Counted from the first letter of the stretch, positions 1 through 8,701 are shown. The stretch is DNA of 64,000 nucleotides from CAG-791 sp963596015 (GCA_963596015.1 CAVBJS010000008.1:1-64000), one strand, 5' to 3'. Numbers and translations: made by a program. Notes: generated by a model from the sequence alone, not told the origin.

Positions 1-375
<375 letters not shown>

Positions 376-461
376 AAGTGTTTAATCGGTTCAAAACAAA
401 CTTGGCTGTTCGTTTCTTTCCGTCTATTACTTGGTTGTTCTTCTGAATTTCTCATTTGTTC

Positions 462-544
462 CTGATCTTTCGATCAGAAACTATTGGAATCTTCAGGGTT
501 GCATTTCTGTTTGTTTGTCAAGTTTTGCTGACCACTTTCGTGGT
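462..544 (-). other. rRNA leader hairpins with GAAA loops
   Basis: Between the promoters and 16S the leader holds two short stem-loops, each closed by GAAA on the minus strand: CTGATC GAAA GATCAG (462-477) and ACCAC GAAA GTGGT (531-544). Leader stem-loops of rrn operons commonly take part in pre-rRNA processing; that role is inferred. The rest of 376-615 shows no gene. Confidence 0.5.
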
Positions 545-615
545 ATGTCATGTCAGGCATGATCACTTTTTTTACTTCGTTTTGGCTTTCCGTATCTGTC
601 AGCCGCAACTCGTTT

Positions 616-644
616 ATCATATCACAGCTTCAAGTTTCTGTCAA
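616..644 (-). promoter_or_regulatory. rrn promoter, proximal
   Basis: On the minus strand there is TTGACA (639-644), a 17-base spacer and TATGAT (616-621), preceded by TG one base away (extended -10). Transcription would start near 609, giving a leader of roughly 235 bases before 16S. Confidence 0.85.
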
Positions 645-732
645 GCACTTTTTTGAAGTTTTTTTTGCCTCATCTGTCATTCTTCTCAGTTGACAGCCTC
701 TTGGCTTTTGCTCTTTTTCGTGAGCGAATCTT

Positions 733-761
733 ATTGTATCACAGCTTTTTCTAAATTGCAA
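733..761 (-). promoter_or_regulatory. rrn promoter, distal
   Basis: On the minus strand there is TTGCAA (756-761), a 17-base spacer and TACAAT (733-738), again with an upstream TG one base from the -10. Both rrn promoters share the string GCTGTGATA across the -10, suggesting duplication or common control. The site lies between tRNA-Ser and the proximal promoter. Confidence 0.75.
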
Positions 762-791
762 GAACTTTTTTATTTCTTTTTATTTAGAAAA

Positions 792-880
792 CGGAGAAAG
801 AGGGATTTGAACCCTCGCGCCGGTTAACCCGACCTACACCCTTAGCAGGGGCGCCTCTTCAGCCTCTTGAGTATTTCTCC
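792..880 (-). tRNA. tRNA-Ser (anticodon GCU)
   Basis: An 89-base type II tRNA on the minus strand: acceptor arms GGAGAAA and TTTCTCC with a G discriminator, an anticodon loop containing CTGCTAA (anticodon GCU, reads AGC and AGU), a long variable arm typical of serine tRNAs, and the T-loop GGTTCAAATCC. CCA is not encoded. It has its own promoter and lies upstream of the rrn promoters in the same orientation. Confidence 0.95.
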
Positions 881-933
881 ATAGCCTGATTCTATAAGCT
901 TATTCATTTCGCGTCGCATTTGACGCAAAAGTT

Positions 934-962
934 ATTATACAGAAGCACTTTACCTTTGTCAA
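934..962 (-). promoter_or_regulatory. tRNA-Ser promoter
   Basis: A perfect consensus on the minus strand: TTGACA (957-962), 17 bases, TATAAT (934-939). The predicted start is about 45 bases upstream of the tRNA 5' end. Confidence 0.88.
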
Positions 963-1014
963 TTAGATTTTACAAATTTTCTTTACTAAATTTACTTGTA
1001 CAATATGTTACTGT

Positions 1015-1215
1015 CAGACGCCGGCCACGCGACAAGATGGCGGAGTGGATCCCGGTGCAGGATCCGGCAAAGATCGAGGTATCGAGGTATCTGCGTGAGG
1101 TAACTGCGCGCCTTTTTCGTGCTCACATACCACTGGTTCTTATGGCGCAGCCGAGAGGCGTCCCATAGCCGGACACCTCCGATACGCCCCGTCGCTTGGT
1201 TGGGCCGTGCGTAGT
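1015..1215. other. GC-rich islet, no identified gene
   Basis: About 200 bases of clearly higher GC than the flanks, between tRNA-Ser and the fumarase genes. The plus strand has a 43-codon frame (1037-1168) starting MAEWIPVQDPAK and ending MAQPRGVP, without a clear Shine-Dalgarno site. There are two GGATCC sites seven bases apart and a direct repeat ATCGAGGT. It does not match the SRP, RNase P, tmRNA or 6S RNA features I know. It could be a decayed gene, an unrecognised RNA or a transferred fragment. The remainder of 881-1230 holds only the tRNA promoter. Confidence 0.3.
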
Positions 1216-1230
1216 AACCACAATATATAA

Positions 1231-1782
1231 CTACAGCGTGCAGTATTCTCCGGCAGCTGTTTCATACAGATTATTTCCCTGGCCATCTATTACTACGATC
1301 ACCGGAAAATCTTTTACTTCCAATCTACGTATTGCTTCTGTGCCCAGATCCTCGTAAGCCACTACCTCTGCTTTCTCAATGGATTTAGAAAGCAAAGCTC
1401 CCGCGCCTCCGATGGCAGCAAAATAAACCGCACCGTTTCGCACGATCGCTTCCTGCACCTGTTGCGTTCGTTTTCCCTTTCCGATCATTGCCGCAAGGCC
1501 CAAATCTAAGAGAGCCGGCGCATATTTATCCATTCTGCTGGCTGTTGTGGGGCCTGCTGATCCGATCGGTCTTCCTTCTCTTGCCGGAGTCGGTCCCATA
1601 TAGTAGATAATTTCTCCTTCTATATTTATAGGAAGTTCCTTTCCTTCCGCAAGCGCCTGTGCCATCCGCTTATGTGCGGCATCCCTGGCAGTATAGATCG
1701 TCCCCGTTATATAGACCATGTCTCCGGCCCGGCACTGTGCTGCTTTTTCTTTTATAAAAGGCGTTGTAAATTTCCTGTCCAT
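1231..1782 (-). CDS. Fe-S fumarate hydratase, beta subunit
   Basis: A 183-residue protein matching the C-terminal half of class I (iron-sulfur) fumarases and L-tartrate dehydratases, which reversibly hydrate fumarate to malate in the cytoplasm. Visible family features are GDMVYITGTIYTARDAAHKR near residue 20, GPTTASRMD near residue 76 and the GKGKRTQQV segment. It is the last gene of a pair with the alpha subunit, 32 bases upstream, the usual split arrangement in anaerobes. The start follows GAAAGGGAACGG. A tartrate dehydratase assignment cannot be excluded from sequence alone. Confidence 0.9.
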   Translation of the reverse strand: MDRKFTTPFIKEKAAQCRAGDMVYITGTIYTARDAAHKRMAQALAEGKELPINIEGEIIYYMGPTPAREGRPIGSAGPTTASRMDKYAPALLDLGLAAMIGKGKRTQQVQEAIVRNGAVYFAAIGGAGALLSKSIEKAEVVAYEDLGTEAIRRLEVKDFPVIVVIDGQGNNLYETAAGEYCTL

Positions 1783-1814
1783 GATTCCGTTCCCTTTCCA
1801 AATCTATCTGCGGA

Positions 1815-2657
1815 TCAGATCTCTGCTGAGGCATGTCTATTCACATGGCAGCAGATGTTCACTGCCACCGGCAGTCCTGCAATATGTGTGGGATAGGTAA
1901 GAATATGCAGTGCCAGCGCTGTCACCGTCCCGCCAAGTCCCGCGGGGCCGATACCTGTACGATTAATTTTTTGCAGCACTTCCTTTTCCATGGCTGCGAT
2001 ATGCGCCAGCTCTGACCGCTGCTCTACCGGCAGTGTAAGTGCTTTCTTTGCCAACTGCGCACATTTTTCAAACGTGCCTCCCACGCCGACACCGATCACC
2101 ATCGGCGGACAGGCATTGGGGCCGGCATCTTTTACCGCTGTCAATATGGCATTCTTAACCCCTTCTTCCCCGTCTGCCGGTTTCAGCATAAAGATCCGGC
2201 TCATATTCTCGCTGCCGAATCCCTTTGGTGCAATGGTAATGTGGATCTTATCTCCCGGAACGATTTCATAATGGATAACGGCCGGGGTATTATCCCCTGT
2301 ATTCACTCGCAAAAGAGGATCACTTACCACAGACTTTCGAAGATAGCCTTCTGTGTACCCTTTTCGCACGCCTTCATTCACTGCATCTGAAAGGGATGCG
2401 CCTGTTACATGCACATCCTGTCCGATTTCCATAAATACAACGGCCATACCGGTGTCCTGGCAGATCGGAATTTCTTCTTCCTTTGCAATCCGCAGATTAT
2501 CCTCTAATTTCTCCAGGATCTGCTTTCCCAAAGGAGATGCCTCTTCCTCTCTTGCCTGCAGGAGGCGCTCCTTCATATCCGGAGAAAGTGTATAATTCGC
2601 CTCGATACATAGATCACGAACCACCTGTGTGATCTTGCTGCTCTCTATTTCACGCAT
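1815..2657 (-). CDS. Fe-S fumarate hydratase, alpha subunit
   Basis: A 280-residue partner of the beta subunit, carrying the 4Fe-4S cluster that binds substrate. Likely cluster cysteines are in CQDTG (Cys66), NACPPMV (about residue 188) and the C-terminal NICCHVN. The glycine-rich VIGVGVGGTFEK is typical of the family. Length fits the separate alpha subunits of clostridial enzymes. The start is preceded by AAAGAGGAAG. The upstream HIT gene ends 24 bases away, so co-transcription is likely. It could act in an incomplete TCA pathway or in amino-acid fermentation; substrate (fumarate or tartrate) is not proven. Confidence 0.9.
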   Translation of the reverse strand: MREIESSKITQVVRDLCIEANYTLSPDMKERLLQAREEEASPLGKQILEKLEDNLRIAKEEEIPICQDTGMAVVFMEIGQDVHVTGASLSDAVNEGVRKGYTEGYLRKSVVSDPLLRVNTGDNTPAVIHYEIVPGDKIHITIAPKGFGSENMSRIFMLKPADGEEGVKNAILTAVKDAGPNACPPMVIGVGVGGTFEKCAQLAKKALTLPVEQRSELAHIAAMEKEVLQKINRTGIGPAGLGGTVTALALHILTYPTHIAGLPVAVNICCHVNRHASAEI

Positions 2658-2681
2658 TGTGCTTCCTCTTTCCTGTCTTTC

Positions 2682-3095
2682 TTATTCTCCGATAATATCC
2701 TGCTGTACCCGCTCCAGGGACGCATCGTCAGACTCCTTAGGTTCCCAGCCGATCTTCTGCCCGTCATCCTCATATCTCGGAATCAGATGCATATGGAAAT
2801 GGAAAACGGTCTGCCCCGCAACTGTTCCATTGTTCTGTACCAGATTAAATCCGTCTGTGTGGAGATTAGCATGCATCTTTATTGCCATTTTCCTGGCCAG
2901 CTTCATGGTCTCCCCGGCCCAGTCCTCCGGCAGCTCATATAAATTGGCAAAATGCTCCTTAGGAAGGATCAGCGCATGTCCCTTCGTAGCCGGCCCTAAA
3001 TCCAAAATGACCCGAAAACGCTCATCCTCATACAGCGTCTTGGATGGAATCTCTCCGTTTGCAATCTTGCAGAAAATACAATTCTGATCTTTCAT
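2682..3095 (-). CDS. HIT family nucleotide-binding protein
   Basis: A 137-residue histidine-triad protein. The catalytic motif H-x-H-x-H is at residues 99-103 (HFHMHLIPR), and CIFCK at 6-10 suggests the zinc-binding N terminus seen in many bacterial HIT proteins. HIT enzymes hydrolyse nucleoside phosphoramidates or related nucleotides in the cytoplasm; the physiological substrate is unknown. The start is set by AAAGGAG five bases upstream. The 73-base gap to the rhomboid gene is filled by a copy of the compound hairpin repeat, which would lie in the intergenic mRNA just before this ribosome site. Confidence 0.92.
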   Translation of the reverse strand: MKDQNCIFCKIANGEIPSKTLYEDERFRVILDLGPATKGHALILPKEHFANLYELPEDWAGETMKLARKMAIKMHANLHTDGFNLVQNNGTVAGQTVFHFHMHLIPRYEDDGQKIGWEPKESDDASLERVQQDIIGE

Positions 3096-3168
3096 TTTTC
3101 TCCTTTCTAAGTCGCAATTTATTGCGACTGCACGAGGAGAATTTCGCGCAGGCGAATTCTCCGGTTTC
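3096..3168 (-). repeat. Compound hairpin repeat, copy A (gamma-delta)
   Basis: Between the rhomboid stop and the HIT start. Gamma lies at 3136-3162 (arms GGAGAATT and AATTCTCC). Delta lies at 3110-3129, but its stem is AGTCGCAAT with ATTGCGACT instead of the usual GCCGCAG with CTGCGGC: different sequence, same pairing. The HIT Shine-Dalgarno site follows at once. Alpha and beta are absent. Confidence 0.85.
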
Positions 3169-4290
3169 CTATTTACTTTTACAGCCTATCCGCCGCTGTT
3201 TTTGCTTTTTATACAGCAGCCAGATCTCGCAGCACACAAATCCTCCGATCATTCCTCCTACATGGGCTGCATTGTTGATCCCCGCTGTGGTAAATCCGCT
3301 GTACAGGCAACACCCTACGCCAAGTGCTATGCGAAACACCACTTCCTTATGCATCCGATGTCTTTGTGCCAATACCAGAAGCAGCATCGCGCCCATGACG
3401 CCAAAAACAGCACCGCTTGCCCCTAGGGACATTCCGCTTGCTCCATAGGCCACATCCCATGCCATCGAAAGCAGATTTCCCGCTATGCCGGACAGCAGAT
3501 AGAGTAGCAGGTACGGCAGGCTGCCCATGATTCTCTCAATGATCTCACCCACAAAAAAGAGCATGATCATATTAGAAAACAGGTGGGCCGTATCCGCATG
3601 GAGAAACATGCAGGTGATCACTCTCCAAAGTTCTCCCTGCTCCAGCACAGCCGTTGCCTGCAGCATACCCATTCCATAGAGGATTGCTGCCGCATCCGGC
3701 CAAAAAGCACATAGCAGAAAAAGAATTACGTTACTGATAAGAAGAGTTACCGTCACCGGTATCTTTCTGAGCCTCTCTTTTACTTCTGAAATCTCTTCTT
3801 GGCTATCACTATCCATCCGGGCAGTTCTCATATTCTGCTCCGAATAGAATGGCTGACTGACCTCTTCTGCCAGTCCCTGCTCGATGAAACGCCGCAGACC
3901 GTAAAAATCCGGTGTCCTGTTTTCATAAATCAGGAGTCTATTGGTGGTTGTATCGATGATCCAGCAAAAAGGATCATTTGTCTCTTTCAGTGAACCGGTC
4001 ACTTGATCGCATATCATCAGATGCAGGATATGTACGTCTCCCACACTGCACACAAAATGCTGCGCCAGTTCCTCTGTGTCCGGTATGCTATGAAACCGAT
4101 GCTCCCTCGAGGGTTCCGTTTTCTGTTGCATCCCATCATTGCTTTTTCCGCCGGAAACGGAAATCACCTCTACGACACAGACTATTCTTTGTTCGCACCT
4201 TGCATAGACTTCCTTTTCATTGGGACACGCCTGATATTTTTCATATCCCTGCTCCTGCAGAATAGAGCCAATTCTCTGTTGTATATCCAC
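3169..4290 (-). CDS. Rhomboid-family intramembrane serine protease
   Basis: A 373-residue membrane protein. The N-terminal ~180 residues are soluble and unassigned, followed by about six hydrophobic segments forming a rhomboid core. The catalytic serine is in GASGAVFG (Ser292) and the histidine in NNAAHVGG (His343); HLFSNMIMLFFVGE is the conserved loop helix. Rhomboids cleave transmembrane segments of membrane proteins. It follows the FHA gene of the Tad locus by about 70 bases in the same direction, so it may be transcribed with it. A link to pilus function is inference only. Confidence 0.92.
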   Translation of the reverse strand: MDIQQRIGSILQEQGYEKYQACPNEKEVYARCEQRIVCVVEVISVSGGKSNDGMQQKTEPSREHRFHSIPDTEELAQHFVCSVGDVHILHLMICDQVTGSLKETNDPFCWIIDTTTNRLLIYENRTPDFYGLRRFIEQGLAEEVSQPFYSEQNMRTARMDSDSQEEISEVKERLRKIPVTVTLLISNVILFLLCAFWPDAAAILYGMGMLQATAVLEQGELWRVITCMFLHADTAHLFSNMIMLFFVGEIIERIMGSLPYLLLYLLSGIAGNLLSMAWDVAYGASGMSLGASGAVFGVMGAMLLLVLAQRHRMHKEVVFRIALGVGCCLYSGFTTAGINNAAHVGGMIGGFVCCEIWLLYKKQKQRRIGCKSK

Positions 4291-4360
4291 TCCGTTTTTG
4301 ACCCTTTCCGTTTCTTTTCATCGTAACCCCTGCCCCTTTATTTTTCAACAGCATTCCTTC

Positions 4361-6037
4361 TTATCGATAGCAAAACGCTATCTTGCCGATGTGGATTTCA
4401 TCGCCGGGATGAATGCCTATACTTTCGTTAGGCTCCAGACGTATGCCATTCACATATGTCCCGTTCAGGCTGTTTAAATCTGTCATATAAACAGTGCCTT
4501 CCTTCTCTCCGCCGGAAAATCTGGCATGCAGACGACTGACGGAAGAATCTTCCAAAAGATAATCTGCATATCCTGCCATCTGGCCTACCGTGAACGGAAA
4601 ATCTTTCAGCGCAATCCTGTATTTCCTCCAGGGACCCATGCCATATAATTTTTGCTTTGGCTCTTCCAGATCCTCTGCGTAAATTTCTTCTTCTCTCGGT
4701 CTTGTTTCTTTTACTGCTGCTTCCTTTTTCATTCTCTCAAACGCATACTCCTGCGTGGGCTGCATTTCTTTTTCTTCCCGCAAGGCTTCCTGTCTTTTCA
4801 TCTCTCTTTTTTCCATTCGGCCACAGCGAATACTCATGATGACACCGGACAGAGAGCATACGATCGCGGACACCATACATAAATACATACCGCCGCGGCA
4901 AAGAGCCTCCCTCTCTGCCTCCAGGATATAATTATCCAACACCCACCAAAGAACTATACCTGCGATCAGGGAAATTCCCGCGCCGATCAAAAAATGCAGA
5001 ATGCGCTTTTTTTGATCGCTGACTGCCGCCTGCGCTGCTTCTGTCCCGGTGTCGTTCCCGGTGTCTATCCCAACTCCTTTCCCTGCACCTTTCCCAGTGT
5101 CTGTTCCTACGCCTTTCCCTGCGCCTTTCCCGGTGCCTGTCCCTACTCCTTTCCCTGCATCTTTCCCGGTGCCTGTCCCTACTCCTTTCCCTGCATCTTT
5201 CCCTATGACCGTTCCTGTGACTTTCTTTACGTCTCGATACTCTCTTTCATTCTCTGCGTTGTATTCTTCATAGGATGCGTTTTTTATGGCCAGTTCAGCA
5301 TCGTACTCTCCCTGTATCGCTTTAAGATCTTCCATAGGGGCTCTTTCATCAAGCGCCTCTGCCTTTATACTGCTTTCCCGCTCCCAGCGTTCATCACTTT
5401 CATAGGCCAGGGAATCCTGTGCGGTACGTTCTTCCTCTGCCGTCTTGGGATATGCTACCTTTTTCAGATCCAGCAATGTTTTTTCTGTCAGCAAAAAGCT
5501 TTCATTCTCCGCCATTTCACACAGACGATAGATCAAGCCCAGTAATCCATTCTCTTCATTTTCCATCTTGTCCGCAATGAATTCCAGTAATGTAGCCTCA
5601 CTTCCTTTTCCTGCATTCTGTTCATGGGCTTCTTTGGTTCCCGGAATGTAAGTGAAATAAAATTTTTCCTGCACAAAATCATAGAAGATAAACTCTGGAC
5701 GAAGCAGCAGCCGCTCCCGATCCAGCAAATATTCCTCTAACTTGGCATTCATACGAGCTGCTTCCTGCAATAGAATGTTTACTTCCTCACAGGACATTTC
5801 TCTTTTTTCAAAAAGACATGCCAGGCTCTGCCTGGATGTGATCTCATAATAAAGAAAGCATTTTTCGTCAATAAAACGCAGACTGCAGGGAAGCAGACCA
5901 TCCACCTGGTTCGCTGCCAGCATTTTATATTGATAGCTTTCAAAATTTTCGTCACTGCACAGGATCATGTAATTGTGCATCGCATCCTTATAGTAGCGGG
6001 GCTTCACTTCTTCCGCTGTTGTCCAATCCGTTTCCAT
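4361..6037 (-). CDS. FHA-domain membrane protein of the Tad locus
   Basis: A 558-residue protein. The N-terminal ~200 residues resemble the DUF6382 domain found before FHA domains in Lachnospiraceae Tad loci. Next come a Gly/Thr/Lys-rich tandem repeat (about residues 275-335, 12-residue unit near GTGKDAGKGVGT), two transmembrane helices (about 345-410), a charged segment and a C-terminal FHA phosphothreonine-binding domain (about 470-558, with SRLHARF and NSLNGTYVNG). It probably links Ser/Thr phosphorylation to pilus assembly. The ATG at 6037 has AAGGAGG 11 bases upstream and overlaps tadE by 50 bases; GTG at 6007 or ATG at 5980 are alternatives. Confidence 0.85.
   Translation of the reverse strand: METDWTTAEEVKPRYYKDAMHNYMILCSDENFESYQYKMLAANQVDGLLPCSLRFIDEKCFLYYEITSRQSLACLFEKREMSCEEVNILLQEAARMNAKLEEYLLDRERLLLRPEFIFYDFVQEKFYFTYIPGTKEAHEQNAGKGSEATLLEFIADKMENEENGLLGLIYRLCEMAENESFLLTEKTLLDLKKVAYPKTAEEERTAQDSLAYESDERWERESSIKAEALDERAPMEDLKAIQGEYDAELAIKNASYEEYNAENEREYRDVKKVTGTVIGKDAGKGVGTGTGKDAGKGVGTGTGKGAGKGVGTDTGKGAGKGVGIDTGNDTGTEAAQAAVSDQKKRILHFLIGAGISLIAGIVLWWVLDNYILEAEREALCRGGMYLCMVSAIVCSLSGVIMSIRCGRMEKREMKRQEALREEKEMQPTQEYAFERMKKEAAVKETRPREEEIYAEDLEEPKQKLYGMGPWRKYRIALKDFPFTVGQMAGYADYLLEDSSVSRLHARFSGGEKEGTVYMTDLNSLNGTYVNGIRLEPNESIGIHPGDEIHIGKIAFCYR
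5050..5215 (-). repeat. 36-bp coding tandem repeat in the FHA gene
   Basis: About four imperfect direct repeats of 36 bases (12 codons) encode the Gly-Thr-Lys linker of the FHA protein. Because the unit is a multiple of three, copy-number change would alter linker length without a frameshift. Confidence 0.85.
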
Positions 6038-6554
6038 CTTCGATCTTGCCTCCTTCCATTGCCTTCTTCACGATCGCCTGTATTCTCGTAAACCGCCGGA
6101 ATCCTTTTACGGGGTCTGTTTCCTTAGCCTTTGCCTTATAACCGATCTGCCATCCTTCTGACGGCATCAGAAAATGTCTTTGAAAAACAGATGGAAAAAT
6201 CCTGATCTCTCCTTGCATCTCCACCCATTTTCCATTCATTGACGCATTGCCTGTGCTGTTTTTCACCGCAAAGTATTTGGTACCGTACTGTCTTTCCCTG
6301 CCGGCAAGCACTGCCTGGGGCTTGTCCTGTTCCTCCTTCAGGATGCTGCTTCGAAAACACAAGATATAAGCATCCTGTGCGATCAGACATCTGTCGTACA
6401 GATAAAAGGAAAGATAAATCAGCAGCACAAAGATCACCAGTACTATGGGAATAATAAAAGACGCTTCCACCGTAAAGTAGGCGCCTGTCCACTTTTGCAC
6501 TTTTGACTTCTGTACTTTTTCTGTCCATACCGCATTCTTACTTCTTTTACACAT
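5988..6554 (-). CDS. TadE-like pilus assembly protein
   Basis: A 188-residue protein with a short basic N terminus and one hydrophobic helix preceded by the TadE signature GAYFTVEASFIIPIVLVIFVLL (about residues 24-45), then an extracytoplasmic domain without cysteine motifs. TadE and TadG-type minor pseudopilins are membrane-anchored and needed for Flp pilus assembly. It lies between a second prepilin peptidase and the FHA gene. The ribosome site is GGGGAAGAGG. The region around this start is duplicated just upstream (6597-6640). Confidence 0.82.
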   Translation of the reverse strand: MCKRSKNAVWTEKVQKSKVQKWTGAYFTVEASFIIPIVLVIFVLLIYLSFYLYDRCLIAQDAYILCFRSSILKEEQDKPQAVLAGRERQYGTKYFAVKNSTGNASMNGKWVEMQGEIRIFPSVFQRHFLMPSEGWQIGYKAKAKETDPVKGFRRFTRIQAIVKKAMEGGKIEDGNGLDNSGRSEAPLL

Positions 6555-6640
6555 ACCTCTTCCCCTGAAATTCCGTTTCTGAACCTTTTCCGGCTATACG
6601 GCATTATTACTTCTTCTGTGCATACCTCTCCCCCCTTCTA
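6529..6640 (-). repeat. Degenerate duplication of the tadE start region
   Basis: The first ~45 bases of tadE with its ribosome site (about 6529-6565) recur at about 6597-6640. The second copy reads from an ATG through MHRRSNNAV and then meets a stop, so it is a broken copy of the gene start. Both copies keep GAGGTATG. Confidence 0.7.
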
Positions 6641-6662
6641 CAGGCGTCATGTGCCAGGGAGA

Positions 6663-7151
6663 TCACAGCACGATAATGCTCTCTGTCACGAAGAAGGCTA
6701 CTGCCAGAAAAGGCAGAAAGGGAATTTGGGTCTTCCGGTCAGCCTTTCTCAAAGCAAGCAACACGCCGCCTCCTATACCCATCAGGAAAATACCGATGCA
6801 GGTTGCTGCAAAGATCTCTTCCCATCGAAGAAACATTCCAAGCGCCAAGGTCATAAGACCGTCCCCATACCCCATACTTCCCCGGAATACTGCTGCGAAA
6901 AGCAGCATACAAACGCCTACAGACAATGACAAAATACAGGTCACTACGGTCGTTTTCCCGGTATACAAAAGATATCCGTTTAAAATGGCGCCTGTGAATA
7001 AAAAGAAAAGCGGCAGCATCACCGGCACTTTTCTGTACTTTATATCCGTATAAGCACCTGTCATTACCAGAAAAACTGCCGCCCCGATTTTAACTGTTTC
7101 CACATATTTCAAACTTTTCTTTCCTCTATATTTCGCACTATACTGCCCCAT
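6663..7151 (-). CDS. Second A24 prepilin peptidase
   Basis: Up to 162 residues, multi-pass. The aspartate motifs of type IV prepilin/preflagellin peptidases are present: TDIKYRKVP near residue 37 and GYGDGLM near residue 94. The enzyme cleaves class III signal peptides of pilins at the inner face of the membrane. The ATG at 7151 lacks a good ribosome site; a TTG about 13 codons in, after AGAGGAAAG, is plausible. The locus holds another A24 peptidase at 15516-15941, so the two may divide labour between Flp and TadE-type substrates. Confidence 0.85.
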   Translation of the reverse strand: MGQYSAKYRGKKSLKYVETVKIGAAVFLVMTGAYTDIKYRKVPVMLPLFFLFTGAILNGYLLYTGKTTVVTCILSLSVGVCMLLFAAVFRGSMGYGDGLMTLALGMFLRWEEIFAATCIGIFLMGIGGGVLLALRKADRKTQIPFLPFLAVAFFVTESIIVL

Positions 7152-7300
7152 TACAGTAGACCATCGAATTTAATGATTTCCTAATAATTGCCATTGCTTC
7201 CTTGTTATCTGATCCATCCGGTAGAACGTAGATCAAATAACCGGATCGATCCGGCGTTTGGCGATACACTAAATCCATTAGCGCTCCGGCAGTATGATCG

Positions 7301-8320
7301 CTATCCTCCGCACTTCGAGCAGGCAGGCATGCAATCCTTTACCTGCGATAAGGGAACTTCTCTGACGGTTCTCTTAAGACCGGAACATCCCGTGGTGCTG
7401 TGATAACGGTTTCCATCATCTGTGATAAACAATGTCCCATTTTTAGCCGGTTTACAGCTTTCACAGGCATAATACCGCGCCCCTGCATTATTTCTGCACT
7501 GGTCCAGCTGCGCGGCCTGCACGGTCATGATTGAAGGATTTAGATAAGTGCATCCCCGATCCAAATGATATACCGTTCCTGTTTCCGTCAGAAAACAATA
7601 CGTCTCTTCGCTGCCCTCTGCCGTCTGCGTTCCACTGCCTATCTCATATCCTGTCCAGGCATGGGCATAATATCTGCTCTCCATGGAAAAGTCCTGCAGT
7701 CCCAGTATCCTGATAAAGGGCCGCACCCGATAATCGGCTGTCAGTTCAACTATGTCTCCATCGGTCAGGATATTGCTCCTTAAATAGGAAATGCTCCCCG
7801 CACCGCCGGAAAGGCAGGTATGATCCAGGTAATCACTGCCCAGATAGGCATTCACCTGCCCCCGCACATAGGTCTGTGCCGCCAGAAAAGACAGCCCTGT
7901 CTGCAGTAGTTCCTCCGGGACACCTGCATTTACTGTTTCCTCTGCCTTCGGTGCCGCTTCCTTTACTTCCCCCTGCGCCGTCTCTGTTGTCTGATCATCC
8001 CCCGTGCCCAGTATTTCCTTTAATCCGTAGCGATAATAAAAAGCGTACTCTGTGATCTGCTGTCCTGTTTGATGCAGGGCAGCCGTCATATTACTCTGCA
8101 GTCGCATCATGTCAAAAGCGAACAGAATATTCATGAAGAAAAACAGGAACAGCGGAAGCACCAGCGCCGCTTCCACTGTCATACCGGCCGCCGCTTTTTT
8201 TCTTAATAATGCCCTTATACGCATTATCCTTTTATGTAACCTGTTTGCTCCTGATTTATGCATTGGCATTGTCTTTTCGCATAGTCTGTTTATTACCGTT
8301 TTTGATTTGTTTAAAGACAT
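7301..8320 (-). CDS. TadE/TadG-like protein with C-terminal Cys-rich repeats
   Basis: About 339 residues. The N-terminal segment (GMTVEAALVLPLFLFFFMNILFAFDMMR) is a TadE-type anchor. The middle is an extracytoplasmic domain. The C terminus has two copies of a pattern of about 40 residues: YHLDRGCTYL with CESCKP, and YHSTTGCSGL with CSKCGG. This Y-H-x(4)-C plus C-x-x-C spacing resembles small metal-binding or redox modules on secreted Firmicute proteins. The start is uncertain: ATG 8320 is used here, TTG 8335 follows AGAGGTG closely. Confidence 0.78.
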   Translation of the reverse strand: MSLNKSKTVINRLCEKTMPMHKSGANRLHKRIMRIRALLRKKAAAGMTVEAALVLPLFLFFFMNILFAFDMMRLQSNMTAALHQTGQQITEYAFYYRYGLKEILGTGDDQTTETAQGEVKEAAPKAEETVNAGVPEELLQTGLSFLAAQTYVRGQVNAYLGSDYLDHTCLSGGAGSISYLRSNILTDGDIVELTADYRVRPFIRILGLQDFSMESRYYAHAWTGYEIGSGTQTAEGSEETYCFLTETGTVYHLDRGCTYLNPSIMTVQAAQLDQCRNNAGARYYACESCKPAKNGTLFITDDGNRYHSTTGCSGLKRTVREVPLSQVKDCMPACSKCGG

Positions 8321-8335
8321 TGTCTTTTGCAACAC

Positions 8336-8701
8336 CTCTTTTAAATTTTTGATACCGTAAACGAAAGTATTGGAAAAGTGACAGATACTCCACAGCCCGG
8401 AGAGGCTCTTTGTATTTAAATGGAATGACTTTTAAATGAAATGATTTTTTCATTCCTTTTATATCTGACTTTCCCTGTCACTTTTCCTTGCGCTACTTTT
8501 ATAAAGAACTTACTCTTCCAATTCTCCCTATACTGCACCTGTAAAACGGAAAACTTCCTTGACGATTTTTCCTGCGCTGCTTCTTCAGAGCAGACATCAC
8601 GCTGCCACTTTTCTCAGTACTACGTCGGCAAAGCAACGCTTTATCTCCCAATTTCCTGCGTTGCCTCTCTGTAACAGAATTATTCAAGAATTGATGCAGC
8701 T
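8336..8701. other. 366-base gap with a spaced inverted repeat
   Basis: No convincing gene. The 13-base arms GGAAAAGTGACAG (8372-8384) and CTGTCACTTTTCC (8475-8487) are perfect complements 90 bases apart, enclosing an AT-rich core. This could be a degenerate mobile repeat or a folded leader before the TadE/TadG gene. Two short minus-strand frames have no supported start or family. Confidence 0.5.

Noticed and set aside
1015..1215. SRP RNA gene next to tRNA-Ser
   Set aside because: Firmicutes often have the SRP RNA near a tRNA-Ser, but the conserved domain IV core (GGTCAGG...GGAAGCAGC) is absent on both strands.
8256..8453. 65-codon minus-strand frame before the TadE/TadG gene
   Set aside because: Overlaps the gene start in another frame and contains one arm of the inverted repeat; no family.
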